Shown piece after piece: positions 7,390-16,157 of a DNA stretch of 46,460 nt (position 1 is its first letter; each line of letters starts with the position of its first letter). The stretch lies in contig JALVEU010000023.1 of the NCBI GenBank assembly GCA_027030565.1, forward strand, positions 1-46,460, given 5' to 3'. A model generated the notes under the pieces. It was not told the DNA's origin and ran no database searches. It saw only the letters and a program-made list of their open reading frames with translations. A program made the translations under genes and the position numbers. This DNA is from Gammaproteobacteria bacterium (lineage in GTDB: Bacteria; Pseudomonadota; Gammaproteobacteria; JAJDOJ01).

Positions 7390-7803
7390 ATGAAGGCGAG
7401 TGAGCACCGTGTCGTGGTGCTGGGGGCGAGCCCCAAGCCCACGCGGTATTCCAACCAGGCGGTGCGCCTGCTCAAGGCACTGGGTTATCCGGTGGTGCCG
7501 GTCAATCCGGCGTTCGACATCATCGAGGGGCTGCCGGCCGTGGCACGGCTCGACGCGGTGAAGGGGGCCGTGCACACCCTCACCCTCTATGTGAGCGCTG
7601 CGAGGCTTCCGGCAATGGCCGCGGAGATCATCCGTTTGCGGCCGGGTCGTGTGATCTTCAATCCTGGCACCGAGTCTCCCCTCCTGCAGCGGCAGCTCGA
7701 TGACGCCGGTATCGACTGGATCGAGGCCTGCACGCTGGTCATGCTCCGGACGGGGGTGTTCCTGGAGGACCAGGCCCCCGGACATGGCCCCGGTGGCCCC
7801 TAG
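7390..7803 (+). CDS. CoA-binding domain protein (YccU-like)
   Basis: The 137-residue protein is a single Rossmann-type CoA-binding domain: VVVLGASPKPTRYSNQAVRLL at the N-terminus, GYPVVPVNP, and a C-terminal segment VIFNPGTES followed by a Cys-containing strand (WIEACTLVML). This resembles the succinyl-CoA synthetase alpha N-terminal domain and YccU. The function of free-standing versions is not established. A TATAGT box lies near 7340 in the short divergent region. Its TAG stop interlocks with the TAG of the convergent gene through a shared CTAG. Confidence 0.85.
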   Translation: MKASEHRVVVLGASPKPTRYSNQAVRLLKALGYPVVPVNPAFDIIEGLPAVARLDAVKGAVHTLTLYVSAARLPAMAAEIIRLRPGRVIFNPGTESPLLQRQLDDAGIDWIEACTLVMLRTGVFLEDQAPGHGPGGP

Positions 7804-8141
7804 TCCACCGCCACCGGGAGGAAGAAGAACACGAAGCGGCTGTGGTCCACGTCGACCTTGAGCCGGGCTCCGCGATGCAGGGCATAGTCCACGTAGCCGG
7901 GGACACCGGCGTCCTGATGGCACTCGCTCACGTGTTGCGGCGCCTCGAAGTCGCGGTCCCGATCGTACCAGGACAGCAGCATCCAGTCCTCACCCCAGCG
8001 CCGGCGTGCCTCGGACTCGGCCAGGCGCAGGGCCTCGCGATAGTCGGCCGGCGGCGGCCGTGGACGCAGTTCGACCACCTCGAGGTCCGTCTCGGGGGGC
8101 CTTGCGGGCAGGGGACAGGTCTCTTCGGGCGGCTCGCTCAC
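7800..8141 (-). CDS. conserved hypothetical protein, 113 aa
   Basis: GTG at 8141 overlaps the stop of the thioredoxin-like gene (GTGA), so translation is probably coupled. The first 30 residues are Pro/Glu-rich and probably disordered. Residues 33-113 form a compact domain with an acidic helix (YREALRLAESEARRRW), GEDWMLLSWYDRDRDFEAPQ, a Cys/His pair in HVSECHQD, and a hydrophobic C-terminal strand (SRFVFFFLPV). It has no signal peptide or membrane span. I do not recognise the family. It is the last gene of the tmcA-led run and ends on the CTAG shared with the convergent CoA-binding gene. Confidence 0.75.
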   Translation of the reverse strand: MSEPPEETCPLPARPPETDLEVVELRPRPPPADYREALRLAESEARRRWGEDWMLLSWYDRDRDFEAPQHVSECHQDAGVPGYVDYALHRGARLKVDVDHSRFVFFFLPVAVD

Positions 8142-8545
8142 GCCTTTTCCACGAAACGGCGGATCTTCGCTTCGGCCTGGGCCCCGAGCAGGACGGCCTC
8201 GATGCGTGCCCGACGCAGCCGAACCAGGGTGGGTGTATCCACCACACGCAGGGCGCGCGCGACCTCGGGGCGTTGCTGCACGTCCACCATCAGGATGGGG
8301 TGTCCGGATGCGCGCAGGCGCTCGATGAGCGGTGTGAGGGCCCGACAATGCGCGCAGTGTGGACTGTGGAAATAGATCACCAAGGTCTCGTGTTGAAGGG
8401 CCTCCGGCAGCACCCGGTCGAGGTCGGGGACCGGGTGCCTGCGCATCCACCACGTCTGCAGGCGCGTGACGAGCGCCGAAAGGAGCAGGGCGGCGGCAAA
8501 CGCCGCTGCCATCCAGCCGAACGCCGCTGCCGGGGCGTTCACCAC
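8138..8545 (-). CDS. membrane-anchored thioredoxin-like protein
   Basis: The 135-residue protein has an N-terminal hydrophobic helix (residues about 6-28) that should anchor it in the membrane. A thioredoxin fold follows, with the redox motif CAHC in YFHSPHCAHCRAL near residue 60 and the cis-Pro region VVDTPTLVRL. It is likely a small disulfide oxidoreductase at the membrane; the partner is unknown. GTG at 8545 overlaps the SDR stop by seven bases, and its own stop overlaps the next GTG. Confidence 0.82.
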   Translation of the reverse strand: MVNAPAAAFGWMAAAFAAALLLSALVTRLQTWWMRRHPVPDLDRVLPEALQHETLVIYFHSPHCAHCRALTPLIERLRASGHPILMVDVQQRPEVARALRVVDTPTLVRLRRARIEAVLLGAQAEAKIRRFVEKA

Positions 8546-9237
8546 GGCATGGGGACACCGTCGTAGCGGAAGAACTGCCCGGACCAGGCCGGTGTGAAGC
8601 GCTCCACCAAGCGCCGCATGCCAGCCACACTCTCCTCGGGCGTGATGGGCGCCTGATCGCCCCCCATGCGCGTGCGTACCCAGCCCGGATGCAGGATCAG
8701 CACGCCGGTCGATCTGGCCGCCAGCTCATGGGCAAGGCCGCGCATCGCGGCGTTGAGGGCGGCCTTGCTGGAACGATAGGCGTAATCGCGGGGTTGGGTG
8801 ATGTCGGTGATGGAGCCCATGTGGCTGGAGATGGCGACCACGAGCCGCCGCTCCGAGGCCGCCACCTGTTCCACCAGCGCCTCGGTGACACGCACCGGGC
8901 CCAGAGTATTGACCCGGAAGGTCTCTTCCCACGCCCCGTAGTCGATGGCACCCAGCGCATCGCGACCCCAGCGCTCGAAATAGACGCCGGCATTGTTCAC
9001 CAGCACGTCGATGGGCGTCCCGGCCAAGGCGGCGGCCACCGCCGCGATGTGCTCGGGGCGGGTGACGTCCAGTCGATGGACGTGTACGGACGGATGTGCC
9101 GAGGCCAGCTCCCGCAGCGCCGCGGCCCTCTCGGGATACCGGCAGGTGGCGTGCACCGTCCATCCCGCTGCGGCGTACTGGCGAACCCACTCCAAGCCGA
9201 GTCCGCGGTTGCTGCCGGTGATCAGTGCACTGGGCAT
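8539..9237 (-). CDS. short-chain dehydrogenase/reductase
   Basis: This 232-residue SDR has the NAD(P)-binding TGSNRGLGLEW at residues 6-17, LDVT, the NNAGVY motif near 82, Ser of the catalytic triad in VAISSHMGSI, and YAYRSSKAAL with the Tyr-x3-Lys pair. The C-terminal HPGWVRTRMGG is typical of classical SDRs close to the C-factor/sepiapterin-reductase-like group. The substrate is unknown. It starts 18 bases after polX and overlaps the next gene, so it belongs to the same operon. Confidence 0.9.
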   Translation of the reverse strand: MPSALITGSNRGLGLEWVRQYAAAGWTVHATCRYPERAAALRELASAHPSVHVHRLDVTRPEHIAAVAAALAGTPIDVLVNNAGVYFERWGRDALGAIDYGAWEETFRVNTLGPVRVTEALVEQVAASERRLVVAISSHMGSITDITQPRDYAYRSSKAALNAAMRGLAHELAARSTGVLILHPGWVRTRMGGDQAPITPEESVAGMRRLVERFTPAWSGQFFRYDGVPMPW

Positions 9238-9255
9238 ACTGCAGCGTACCCCGTT

Positions 9256-10983
9256 TCAGCCCATGGTGCGAGCCAGCAGCGGACGCAGTTCAGCCAGGGG
9301 GCGCGCATTGAGCACGTCGGCGGCCTCCAGCCAGCCGCGCCGTGCCTGGGCGATGCCGTGCACGCGCAGGTCCAGGTCCGCGGGACTGTGGGCATCGGTG
9401 TCGATGGCGACCAGCACCCCTGCCTCGCGGGCCTTCATGCAGGCCAGATCGTCCAGATCCAGCCGCAGCGGCTGGCTGTTCAGTTCCAGGTAACAGCCCC
9501 GCTGCGCCGCATGGGCGATGACCCGGTCCAGGTCGACGTCGTACGGGGGGCGCTGCTGGATGAGGCGTCCGGTGGGATGCGCGAGCAGGGTGAAGTATCG
9601 GTGGTCCATGGCGCGCAGGATGCGGTCGGTCTGCTTGGCACGGGGCAAGTCGAACTTCCCGTGCACCGCGCCCACCACGAGGTCCAGCTCCGCGAGCACG
9701 TCGTCGGGGAGATCCAGGGAACCGTCTTCCAGGATGTCGCATTCGATCCCCTTGAGCAGGGTGAAACCATCGAGCCGCTCGTTGAGTCGGTCGATGGCCT
9801 CGATCTGGCGACGCAGTGCCTCCGGCCCCAGCCCACCGACCATGGTCAGGCGCTGGGAGTGATCGGTGATGGCGAGATACTCCAGGCCCCGGGCCTGGGC
9901 CGCACGGGCCATCTCCTCGAGGCTCGCTCGTCCATCCGTGGCGTTGGTGTGGCAGTGGAGCTCGCCGCGGATGTCGGAAGGCTCCACCAGCTTCGGGAGC
10001 CGGCCCTGGGCTGCGGCATCGATCTCGCCGCGGGCCTCGCGCAGCTCCGGCGGGATCCAGGGCAGACCCACGGAGGCGTAGACCGATTCTTCCGTGCGTC
10101 CGGCCACGCGGCGCTCGTCACGGAACACGCCGTACTCGTTGATCTTGAGCCCCTGGTCCTGGGCCAGCCGGCGCAGTTGGATGGAGTGGGCCTTGGACCC
10201 GGTGAAGTACTGCAGGGCCGAGCCGAAACTCTCTTCCCGGACCCGGCGCAGGTCCACTTGCAGTCCACAGCGCAGCACCACGGTGGCTCGCGTGGGGCCC
10301 TGCGAGACCACTTCGGCCACTTCTTCGTAGCGGGTGAAACGCCGCATGACGTCCGAGTGGTCCGGGGCCACTGTAAGGATGTCGAGATCGCCCACCGTAT
10401 CCCGCCCACGCCGGTAGGAGCCGGCGATCACCACCTCGCGCACCCCGCGGCCGCCGCGTAGCCACGCGGCCAGCGGCTCCCCGTACTCGGCCGCCACGGC
10501 GCGCAGGAAACGGCGCTTTTTCTTGCGGTGCTCTTCGATGGCCGTGAGGACCTTCTGTTCGGTCTTGGGCCCGAAACCGGGCAGGTCCCGCAGGCGACCG
10601 TCGCGAGCGGCGGCCTCGAGGCCGTCCAGATCGGTGATCCCCAGTTCGTGCCAGAGGGTGCGGATCCGCACAGGTCCCAGGCCCGGAATGCGCAGCAGTT
10701 CCTCCAGGCTCGGCGGGATCTCGCGGCGCAGCTTCTCCATCGCTTGGGTGGTGCCGGTGCGCACGAGCTCGGCGATCTTGGTGGCGAGGGCCTCGCCGAT
10801 GTCGGGGTAGCGAGTGAGGTCCTCACCCTCGGCCAGCAGTTCGGCCGCGCTGCGCGGCAGCGCCCGGACCGCGCGGGCCCCGTTGCGGTAGGCACGCACA
10901 CGGAAGGGGTTGTCTCCCCTGATCTCGAGCAGATCGGCGATTTCCTCGAAGTGTGCCGCGATGTCCTCGTTGTGTATGGGCAT
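9256..10983 (-). CDS. polX: DNA polymerase X with PHP domain
   Basis: At 575 residues it matches bacterial family X polymerases. An N-terminal 8-kDa-like domain with helix-hairpin-helix motifs (IPGLGPVRIRTL, LPGFGPKTEQKV) is followed by the nucleotidyltransferase core with GSYRRGRDTVGDLDIL near residue 195 (the two catalytic Asp). The C-terminal PHP domain begins at GELHCHTNATDG near 340, with further metal ligands in ITDHSQ, GIECDI, LAHPTG and IDTDAHS. Family members fill short gaps in base excision repair, and the PHP domain is a 3'-5' exonuclease or phosphatase. The start ATG shares one base with the upstream stop (TGATG). A much longer open frame continues upstream but overlaps the DUF2269 gene. 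Confidence 0.95.
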   Translation of the reverse strand: MPIHNEDIAAHFEEIADLLEIRGDNPFRVRAYRNGARAVRALPRSAAELLAEGEDLTRYPDIGEALATKIAELVRTGTTQAMEKLRREIPPSLEELLRIPGLGPVRIRTLWHELGITDLDGLEAAARDGRLRDLPGFGPKTEQKVLTAIEEHRKKKRRFLRAVAAEYGEPLAAWLRGGRGVREVVIAGSYRRGRDTVGDLDILTVAPDHSDVMRRFTRYEEVAEVVSQGPTRATVVLRCGLQVDLRRVREESFGSALQYFTGSKAHSIQLRRLAQDQGLKINEYGVFRDERRVAGRTEESVYASVGLPWIPPELREARGEIDAAAQGRLPKLVEPSDIRGELHCHTNATDGRASLEEMARAAQARGLEYLAITDHSQRLTMVGGLGPEALRRQIEAIDRLNERLDGFTLLKGIECDILEDGSLDLPDDVLAELDLVVGAVHGKFDLPRAKQTDRILRAMDHRYFTLLAHPTGRLIQQRPPYDVDLDRVIAHAAQRGCYLELNSQPLRLDLDDLACMKAREAGVLVAIDTDAHSPADLDLRVHGIAQARRGWLEAADVLNARPLAELRPLLARTMG

Positions 10984-11459
10984 CAGCCGGTGGTGGGTTT
11001 GAAGACCATGAAATACAGGTTGGCCAGCGGCAGTGCCACGGCGACCGCTCCGAAGACATACCAGATGCGCGCGAGTCCCCAGTAACGTTCCGGGATGGCT
11101 CCGCCCAGCTGGAACCGGCGTGCCATCTGCGCCTGCATCACCTGGACCGGGATCAGTACGAGGCCCCACAGGAGCACCGAGGCCAGGAACAGGTACCAGC
11201 CCATGCGGATCCAGTACACCTCGGTGACCCCTCCCTGACTCTGGCCCATGGTCCAGCCGGTGGCCACCAGCAGCCCGGCACCCACGGAGGTGAACGCGAA
11301 GTCGGTGACCGTCACCATACGCTGGGCGTAGGCGATGATCCCGGCCGCGCGCGAGCGGTCGGCCATCAGCTTCCACAACGCCGTGACCATGATGTTGCCC
11401 ACGAAGAGCATGGCGCCCAGGATGTGAAGGGACTTGAGCAGTAGGTAGTGGTCCGCCAT
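10983..11459 (-). CDS. DUF2269 family integral membrane protein
   Basis: From the ATG at 11459 the product is 158 residues with four hydrophobic spans. The first, KSLHILGAMLFVGNIMVTAL, has the conserved His-x2-Gly pattern, and WTMGQS and YWIRMGWYLF follow. This resembles the DUF2269 family of small four-helix membrane proteins; their conserved His residues have suggested haem or metal binding, which is not proven. The start lies four bases after the tmcA stop, and the stop overlaps the polX start. Confidence 0.75.
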   Translation of the reverse strand: MADHYLLLKSLHILGAMLFVGNIMVTALWKLMADRSRAAGIIAYAQRMVTVTDFAFTSVGAGLLVATGWTMGQSQGGVTEVYWIRMGWYLFLASVLLWGLVLIPVQVMQAQMARRFQLGGAIPERYWGLARIWYVFGAVAVALPLANLYFMVFKPTTG

Positions 11460-11463
11460 CGTT

Positions 11464-13683
11464 TCAAGGGCCGTTGGAACTCGAGTTCCCATTGTCGCCC
11501 AATTCACCGGAGGCGCGAAGCGCCCGGATCAAGCGGCCCGCCGTCTCCCGCAGCGAGTGCTCCAGGGCTGGACGGCCGGGCAGGCCGCTGCGGCGGGCCA
11601 CTTCCGTCCAGTCCAGCCGCTGGTGGACCTTGGCGACCCAGATGCCCAATGGCTGGGGTTCCAGTGCCACCCCGCGCCCCAGACCCAGGAGGCCGAGCCG
11701 CCACAGGGTGGCCAGGTTCACCTCGTAGCCCCGGCGCCCGAAGGCAAAAGACGCCGCATCCGCCAGGTCCGCCGCGTCGAGCCGCACCGGAGGTCGTTCC
11801 GCAGGATCGCGGCAGAGGAGCAAGGCCACCAGCTCGGGCTCCAGATCGCGTAGCGGATCGCCGAGCTGGTGGGGGAAGAGGTCCAGGAACCGAGTGCGGG
11901 CCTCCTCTGCCAGCCGCCGTCCCGCTTCGGTGTACGGCTTGAGCAGTACCGCCGAATGCTCGCCGCTGGCCGCATCCCGGTGGATTCCCATGCGCACCGG
12001 GCGCAGGCCCAGCCGGGTCCAGAAGCGCAACAGCTCGGCGGTGGCCCCGAAAGCGGTGCCGAGGTAGTCGCAGGGTCCTTTGCGCACCTGCCCCTCGATG
12101 TGCCGCACCAGGGCGGAACCGATTCCGCGTCCCTGGAGATCGGGGTGTACGGCGATACGCAGGATCCGTTCGCATTGCAAAGTGGGGGCCCAGGGGATTC
12201 CCGCATGGGCGGCCAGGGTCTCGGGCAGGAGGTGCCCGTGTGGTCGTCGGTCCCGGGTGTAGATCTCGTGCGCCGTGTCGGCGTCGAAACCGCCTTCTCG
12301 GGCCGTCAAGGCACAGGCGGCCACGTGTCCCGTGTGCAGCGCGGCCCAGACGCGGATGTTGATGCCGTCGAGCAGATGCCGCAAGTCCGTGGGCCGCGTC
12401 CGATAATGGGCGTGGACCAGCAGTCCAAACAGCTCGCGTAGCCGGGGTTCGTCCTCGGCCAGCCGATCGCGGTCCAGCTGCTCGAACCGCAGTGCATCGG
12501 GTGCTGCACCGGCCAAGGCCATGGTCGGCGCCGGTGCAGCGTCCAACAACAGGGCCTGGAAGACGAAGTCTTCCAACGGGTCGCCGGGTGCCCAGCGGAT
12601 GGGGTGTTCCAGGCGCACCTCGCGCCAGCCCCGCGTGCGCACGTCCAGGACGCGTCGGAAGCGCAGGGTGAAGCCGCGCCCGCTGCCCTCGTAGCCGTGC
12701 TCCGTGGTGGCGAAGACGATCCTCGGGTGGCGCTGCAGGAGTCGCGTCAACAAGGGGGTGGGGATGGCGGCGGCCTCGTCCACCAGCACCAGGCGCGGGC
12801 GCTCTCTGGATCGCTCCAGGAGGTCTGGCGGCACGAAGCGGAAGCGATGGGCACCGAAGTGCAGCGCAGTGCGGTGATGTCCCGGCTGGCCCAGCAGTCG
12901 GCTCCCGAGATGGAAGGCGGGTTCCACGGCACCAACCTGGGGGGCGGTGATGACGATCTCCCCATAGTCTGCCTTGAGTAGTTCCGCAGCGGCGATCCCC
13001 AGGGCCCCGGTCTTGCCCCGGCCGCGGTGGGCGGTGATCACCACCGGGCGCCGCCGGTGGCCCAGCGCCACCTTGCGTATCGCTTGCACGGCCCGTGCCT
13101 GGTCGGGGGTGCGGCAGGGCCCGCCCCCTCCTCGGGGTGCCGTCGGGGCCACGGCGAGTTCCGCGACCGCCTCGCTCAGGACGGCTTGGAGATCGCTGTC
13201 AGGTGTGACGACGCGAATCCCGTCGTGGGTTCGTACCAGGCGGGCGAAGCGGCGCAGGAAGCGCCCGGTGACGGCATCCGCTCCATAGGGATGGACGGCG
13301 ATCCGCGCGTGGTCGGGGTCGGCGTAGTCCGGCCACTCGGCGAGCGGGGGACAGAGCAGCAGGAACAACCCGCCGCCCGCCAAGGTCCCGGTCGCGGCCC
13401 CCAGGGCGTCAGCGTCCAGACCCGCCCAGGCATCGAAGACCAGTGCCTGGGTCTCCTGCCCGAGCCATCCCCGGGCGGCAGCTGCGCGAACGAGCGTACC
13501 TGCCGGAAGCTGCTGGTCGGTGATCCACAGGGTGCGCGCGGCGTCCTCCTGCAGGAGGGATCTTGCGAGGGCGAGGCCCCAGGGGCGTGGGCCGGCCAGG
13601 GCGAACGCCGGCCGCCGTGCGGAACGCGCGGCTTCGACACGGAGTCTCTGGAGGCATGTGTAGAGGCGAGGGTTCGGTGGCAT
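11464..13683 (-). CDS. tmcA: tRNA(Met) cytidine acetyltransferase TmcA
   Basis: The 739-residue protein makes N4-acetylcytidine at position 34 of elongator tRNA-Met using acetyl-CoA and ATP/GTP. Order of domains: N-terminal DUF1726-like region; RecA-like helicase with Walker A AHRGRGKTG near 215 and Walker B LVLVDEAAAIP near 300; GNAT acetyltransferase with RIAVHPDLQGRGIGSALV near 490; and a C-terminal tRNA-binding region. It is longer than the E. coli protein (about 670). ATG at 13683 (MPPNPRLY) is chosen; the open frame runs 32 codons further upstream with low-complexity residues. It leads a run of six minus-strand genes and is divergent from a glycosyltransferase gene across 134 bases. Confidence 0.93.
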   Translation of the reverse strand: MPPNPRLYTCLQRLRVEAARSARRPAFALAGPRPWGLALARSLLQEDAARTLWITDQQLPAGTLVRAAAARGWLGQETQALVFDAWAGLDADALGAATGTLAGGGLFLLLCPPLAEWPDYADPDHARIAVHPYGADAVTGRFLRRFARLVRTHDGIRVVTPDSDLQAVLSEAVAELAVAPTAPRGGGGPCRTPDQARAVQAIRKVALGHRRRPVVITAHRGRGKTGALGIAAAELLKADYGEIVITAPQVGAVEPAFHLGSRLLGQPGHHRTALHFGAHRFRFVPPDLLERSRERPRLVLVDEAAAIPTPLLTRLLQRHPRIVFATTEHGYEGSGRGFTLRFRRVLDVRTRGWREVRLEHPIRWAPGDPLEDFVFQALLLDAAPAPTMALAGAAPDALRFEQLDRDRLAEDEPRLRELFGLLVHAHYRTRPTDLRHLLDGINIRVWAALHTGHVAACALTAREGGFDADTAHEIYTRDRRPHGHLLPETLAAHAGIPWAPTLQCERILRIAVHPDLQGRGIGSALVRHIEGQVRKGPCDYLGTAFGATAELLRFWTRLGLRPVRMGIHRDAASGEHSAVLLKPYTEAGRRLAEEARTRFLDLFPHQLGDPLRDLEPELVALLLCRDPAERPPVRLDAADLADAASFAFGRRGYEVNLATLWRLGLLGLGRGVALEPQPLGIWVAKVHQRLDWTEVARRSGLPGRPALEHSLRETAGRLIRALRASGELGDNGNSSSNGP

Positions 13684-13817
13684 GTGCGGACTGCGATCGC
13701 TCGTCGGGCGCTTCGGCTGGTCCTGGCTCCGGTGTTCGGTGGAGTGAGAAACCCTTCTCGCCGGAGACAGGGCGGGCACGATATCCTATCTCGGCTTCCT
13801 TCCTGCCGAGCTTCTCT

Positions 13818-14900
13818 ATGGCTTCTGACGCTCCGGCGCGGGTCACGTTCGTTGCGCTGCGCCACCGCCACCACGCGGCCCGTTCCGGGTACGGGTTGCT
13901 CCCGGAGTACATCGAGGGGACGGTGATCGACGCCCGCGGCACTCGAGGAATGCTGCACCGGGCCGCACGTAAGATGCTGAGACCGGTCGCCCAGCGTTCG
14001 GGGAACCGCTGGTTCCACGCCGCACAGGCGTGGGCCGAGGTGCGCGCCGCGCGCCGCTGGCTCCGGGTCTCGGGGGAGGTGTTCCACGTCCTGTACGGAG
14101 AGAACTCCTACCGGTATCTGGGGCACGTGAAGCGGGTGCACACCCGCAACCGCCTGCTCGCCAGCTACCATACGCCCGAAACCCGGTTCCGTGAGGTGGT
14201 CTCGGATCCCAGGCATTTGCAGCGCCTGGACGGCGTCATCGTGTTCACGCAGTCGGAGGCAGATTTCTTTGCGGGCCATCTGCCGCGAGACCGGATCTTC
14301 GTGGTGCCGCACGGGGTGGACGTGGAGCACTTCCGCCCCGCCCCGCGGAACCGAAGCGCAGATGCACCCCTGCGCTGCCTGTTCGTGGGCCAGCATCTGC
14401 GGGACTTCGAGGTGCTGGTCGGGGCCATGCGGTTGGCACGTGATGCATTGGGGGCTGGGGTGACGTTCGACCTCGTCCTGCCCCGCCACGCCTGGTCCAG
14501 GCTGGATCCCGTGGGTGAGGGGGTACGCCTCCAGTCCGGCGTTTCCGACGAGGCACTGCTCAGGCTCTATCAGCGCTCAGACCTGTTCCTGTTTCCGCTG
14601 CTGGATGCCACGGGCAACTGCGCGTTGAAGGAGGCCATGGCCTGCGGCCTGCCCGTCGTCGTGACGGACTTGCCGGCCACCCGGGAATACGTGGATGCAG
14701 CTGCCGGGGTGTTCGTACCGCGTTCGGATGTGGAGGCGTTTGCGCAGGCGATCATCGGACTGGCCCGGGACCGTGAACGCTTGGGCCGCATGCGCCTCGA
14801 CGCCAGACGCTGTGCCGAACGGTTTTCTATGGAGCGGGTCGCAGCACAGACCCGGGCTGTCTACGAGCGCGTTTTGGCATTGCCTCCGTGGCGACCGTGA
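13818..14900 (+). CDS. GT4 family glycosyltransferase
   Basis: The 360-residue protein has a GT-B fold. The acceptor half has no recognisable sugar signature; VVPHGVDVEHFRP near 165 marks the linker, and the nucleotide-sugar half ends in NCALKEAMACGLPVVVTDLP near 270, the E-x7-E type retaining GT4 motif. It probably transfers a sugar from an NDP donor onto a lipid-linked glycan. ATG at 13818 is chosen because the frame before it overlaps tmcA. A second glycosyltransferase follows after 21 bases, forming a pair. Confidence 0.88.
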   Translation: MASDAPARVTFVALRHRHHAARSGYGLLPEYIEGTVIDARGTRGMLHRAARKMLRPVAQRSGNRWFHAAQAWAEVRAARRWLRVSGEVFHVLYGENSYRYLGHVKRVHTRNRLLASYHTPETRFREVVSDPRHLQRLDGVIVFTQSEADFFAGHLPRDRIFVVPHGVDVEHFRPAPRNRSADAPLRCLFVGQHLRDFEVLVGAMRLARDALGAGVTFDLVLPRHAWSRLDPVGEGVRLQSGVSDEALLRLYQRSDLFLFPLLDATGNCALKEAMACGLPVVVTDLPATREYVDAAAGVFVPRSDVEAFAQAIIGLARDRERLGRMRLDARRCAERFSMERVAAQTRAVYERVLALPPWRP

Positions 14901-14921
14901 CATCGGCCCTCGAACCCGACC

Positions 14922-16079
14922 ATGCGCATTCTGAGTGTATCTCCAGTCCCGACGCACCCCACCACGGCTGGTAATCGTGCACGCGTGCGTGCGGTGGCCG
15001 AGATGCTGGAACAGCTCGGCCATGAAGTGCATCTGCTCTGGTGTGGGACACAGGGAGAGGCGCTGCCCGTGATGCATGAGGTATGGGGTGAGCGGCTCGT
15101 CTGCGGTCCGTCGTTGAAGCGAGGGAGCCGATGGGGTCGAATGCGTCGCCGCTGGCTGGGGCGGTTGCGGACGGACTGGGCGTACACGTACGGCATCGAC
15201 GAGTGGTGCCCCCGTGGCCTGGAGGATCAGGTGCGCTCCCTCGCACGCCGACTGGGAGTCGGGGCCGTGCTGGTCAACTACGTGTTTCTTTCGCGGGCAC
15301 TGGTCGGCCTGCCCTCCGACATGTTCAAGCTCATCGATACGCACAATGTGTTCGCCCTGCGCCACCGCGCGTTCCTCCGTCATGGTGAGCGGCCCAGCTG
15401 GTATTCCACCACGCGTAGGGGGGAGCGGCACGGCTTGGACCGTGCTGACGTGATACTGGCGATCGAGAGCGAAGGTGCGGACCATTTCCGGGGCCTGACG
15501 CGCACACCGGTGGTGACCGTGGGGCATCGGATTTCACCAGTGTGCCCTCCGGGACCAGAGGCGCGAACGGGGGACTTGCTCTTCGTTGGTTCGGACAATC
15601 CGCAGAATCGACATGGCCTGCAGTTTTTCCTCGACGAGGTCTGGTCACGGATCCGTGGGGCCGTGCCTGGAGTGCGGTTCAGAATCGTCGGGGCCATCGC
15701 TTCTGCCGTGGACGCCCGGGAAGGGGTCGTGTCCGTGGGCCGGGTGCCCGACTTGGGAGAGGTGTACCGCCAGGCGGCGGTGGTGGTCAATCCGGTACGC
15801 TTCAACACGGGCTTGAGCATCAAGAACCTGGAGGCGCTGGGATACGCCAGGCCTCTGGTGACCGCCGCGGTGGGTGCGCGCGGGCTGGAACGGGCGGCGG
15901 GGCGGGCCTTCCGGGTGGCCGAGGATGCACGCTCGTTCGCAGACGAGGTGGTGGCCCTGCTACAGGATCCGGACCGCAGGAGTGGACTCGCTGCTGAAGC
16001 GCACGCGTTCGCATGCTCCTGGAACGCCGAGGTGCTTCAGCAGTTGCATGCGGCGCTGGCCATGGCGTTGCCCGCATAG
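14922..16079 (+). CDS. GT4-like glycosyltransferase
   Basis: A 385-residue GT-B protein beginning MRILSVSPVPTHPTTAGNRA, the usual N-terminal glycine-bearing loop. It has LIDTHNVFALRHR mid-protein, LLFVGSDNPQNRHGLQFFL starting the C-terminal half, and LSIKNLEALGYARPLVTA as the donor-site motif, where Lys replaces the first Glu of E-x7-E. This pattern occurs in PEP-CTERM/exopolysaccharide-type sugar transferases, so donor and acceptor are open. It follows the previous transferase by 21 bases and precedes rimO by 78. Confidence 0.87.
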   Translation: MRILSVSPVPTHPTTAGNRARVRAVAEMLEQLGHEVHLLWCGTQGEALPVMHEVWGERLVCGPSLKRGSRWGRMRRRWLGRLRTDWAYTYGIDEWCPRGLEDQVRSLARRLGVGAVLVNYVFLSRALVGLPSDMFKLIDTHNVFALRHRAFLRHGERPSWYSTTRRGERHGLDRADVILAIESEGADHFRGLTRTPVVTVGHRISPVCPPGPEARTGDLLFVGSDNPQNRHGLQFFLDEVWSRIRGAVPGVRFRIVGAIASAVDAREGVVSVGRVPDLGEVYRQAAVVVNPVRFNTGLSIKNLEALGYARPLVTAAVGARGLERAAGRAFRVAEDARSFADEVVALLQDPDRRSGLAAEAHAFACSWNAEVLQQLHAALAMALPA

Positions 16080-16157
16080 CAGGATGCGAGCACCGTGAAT
16101 GCTTGCACCGACACCGCTCGATCCCTAGGGTGCCGGGCGGGGCGCGGTGAACGAGAC

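Noticed and set aside
8689..10461. Plus-strand open frame of 590 codons
   Set aside because: Antisense to polX and the SDR gene, both with complete family motifs; no ribosome binding site or domain.
9256..11376. Longer version of polX starting at 11376
   Set aside because: The added 131 residues overlap the DUF2269 gene and are Gly/Arg-rich without homology; the family starts at MPIHNED.
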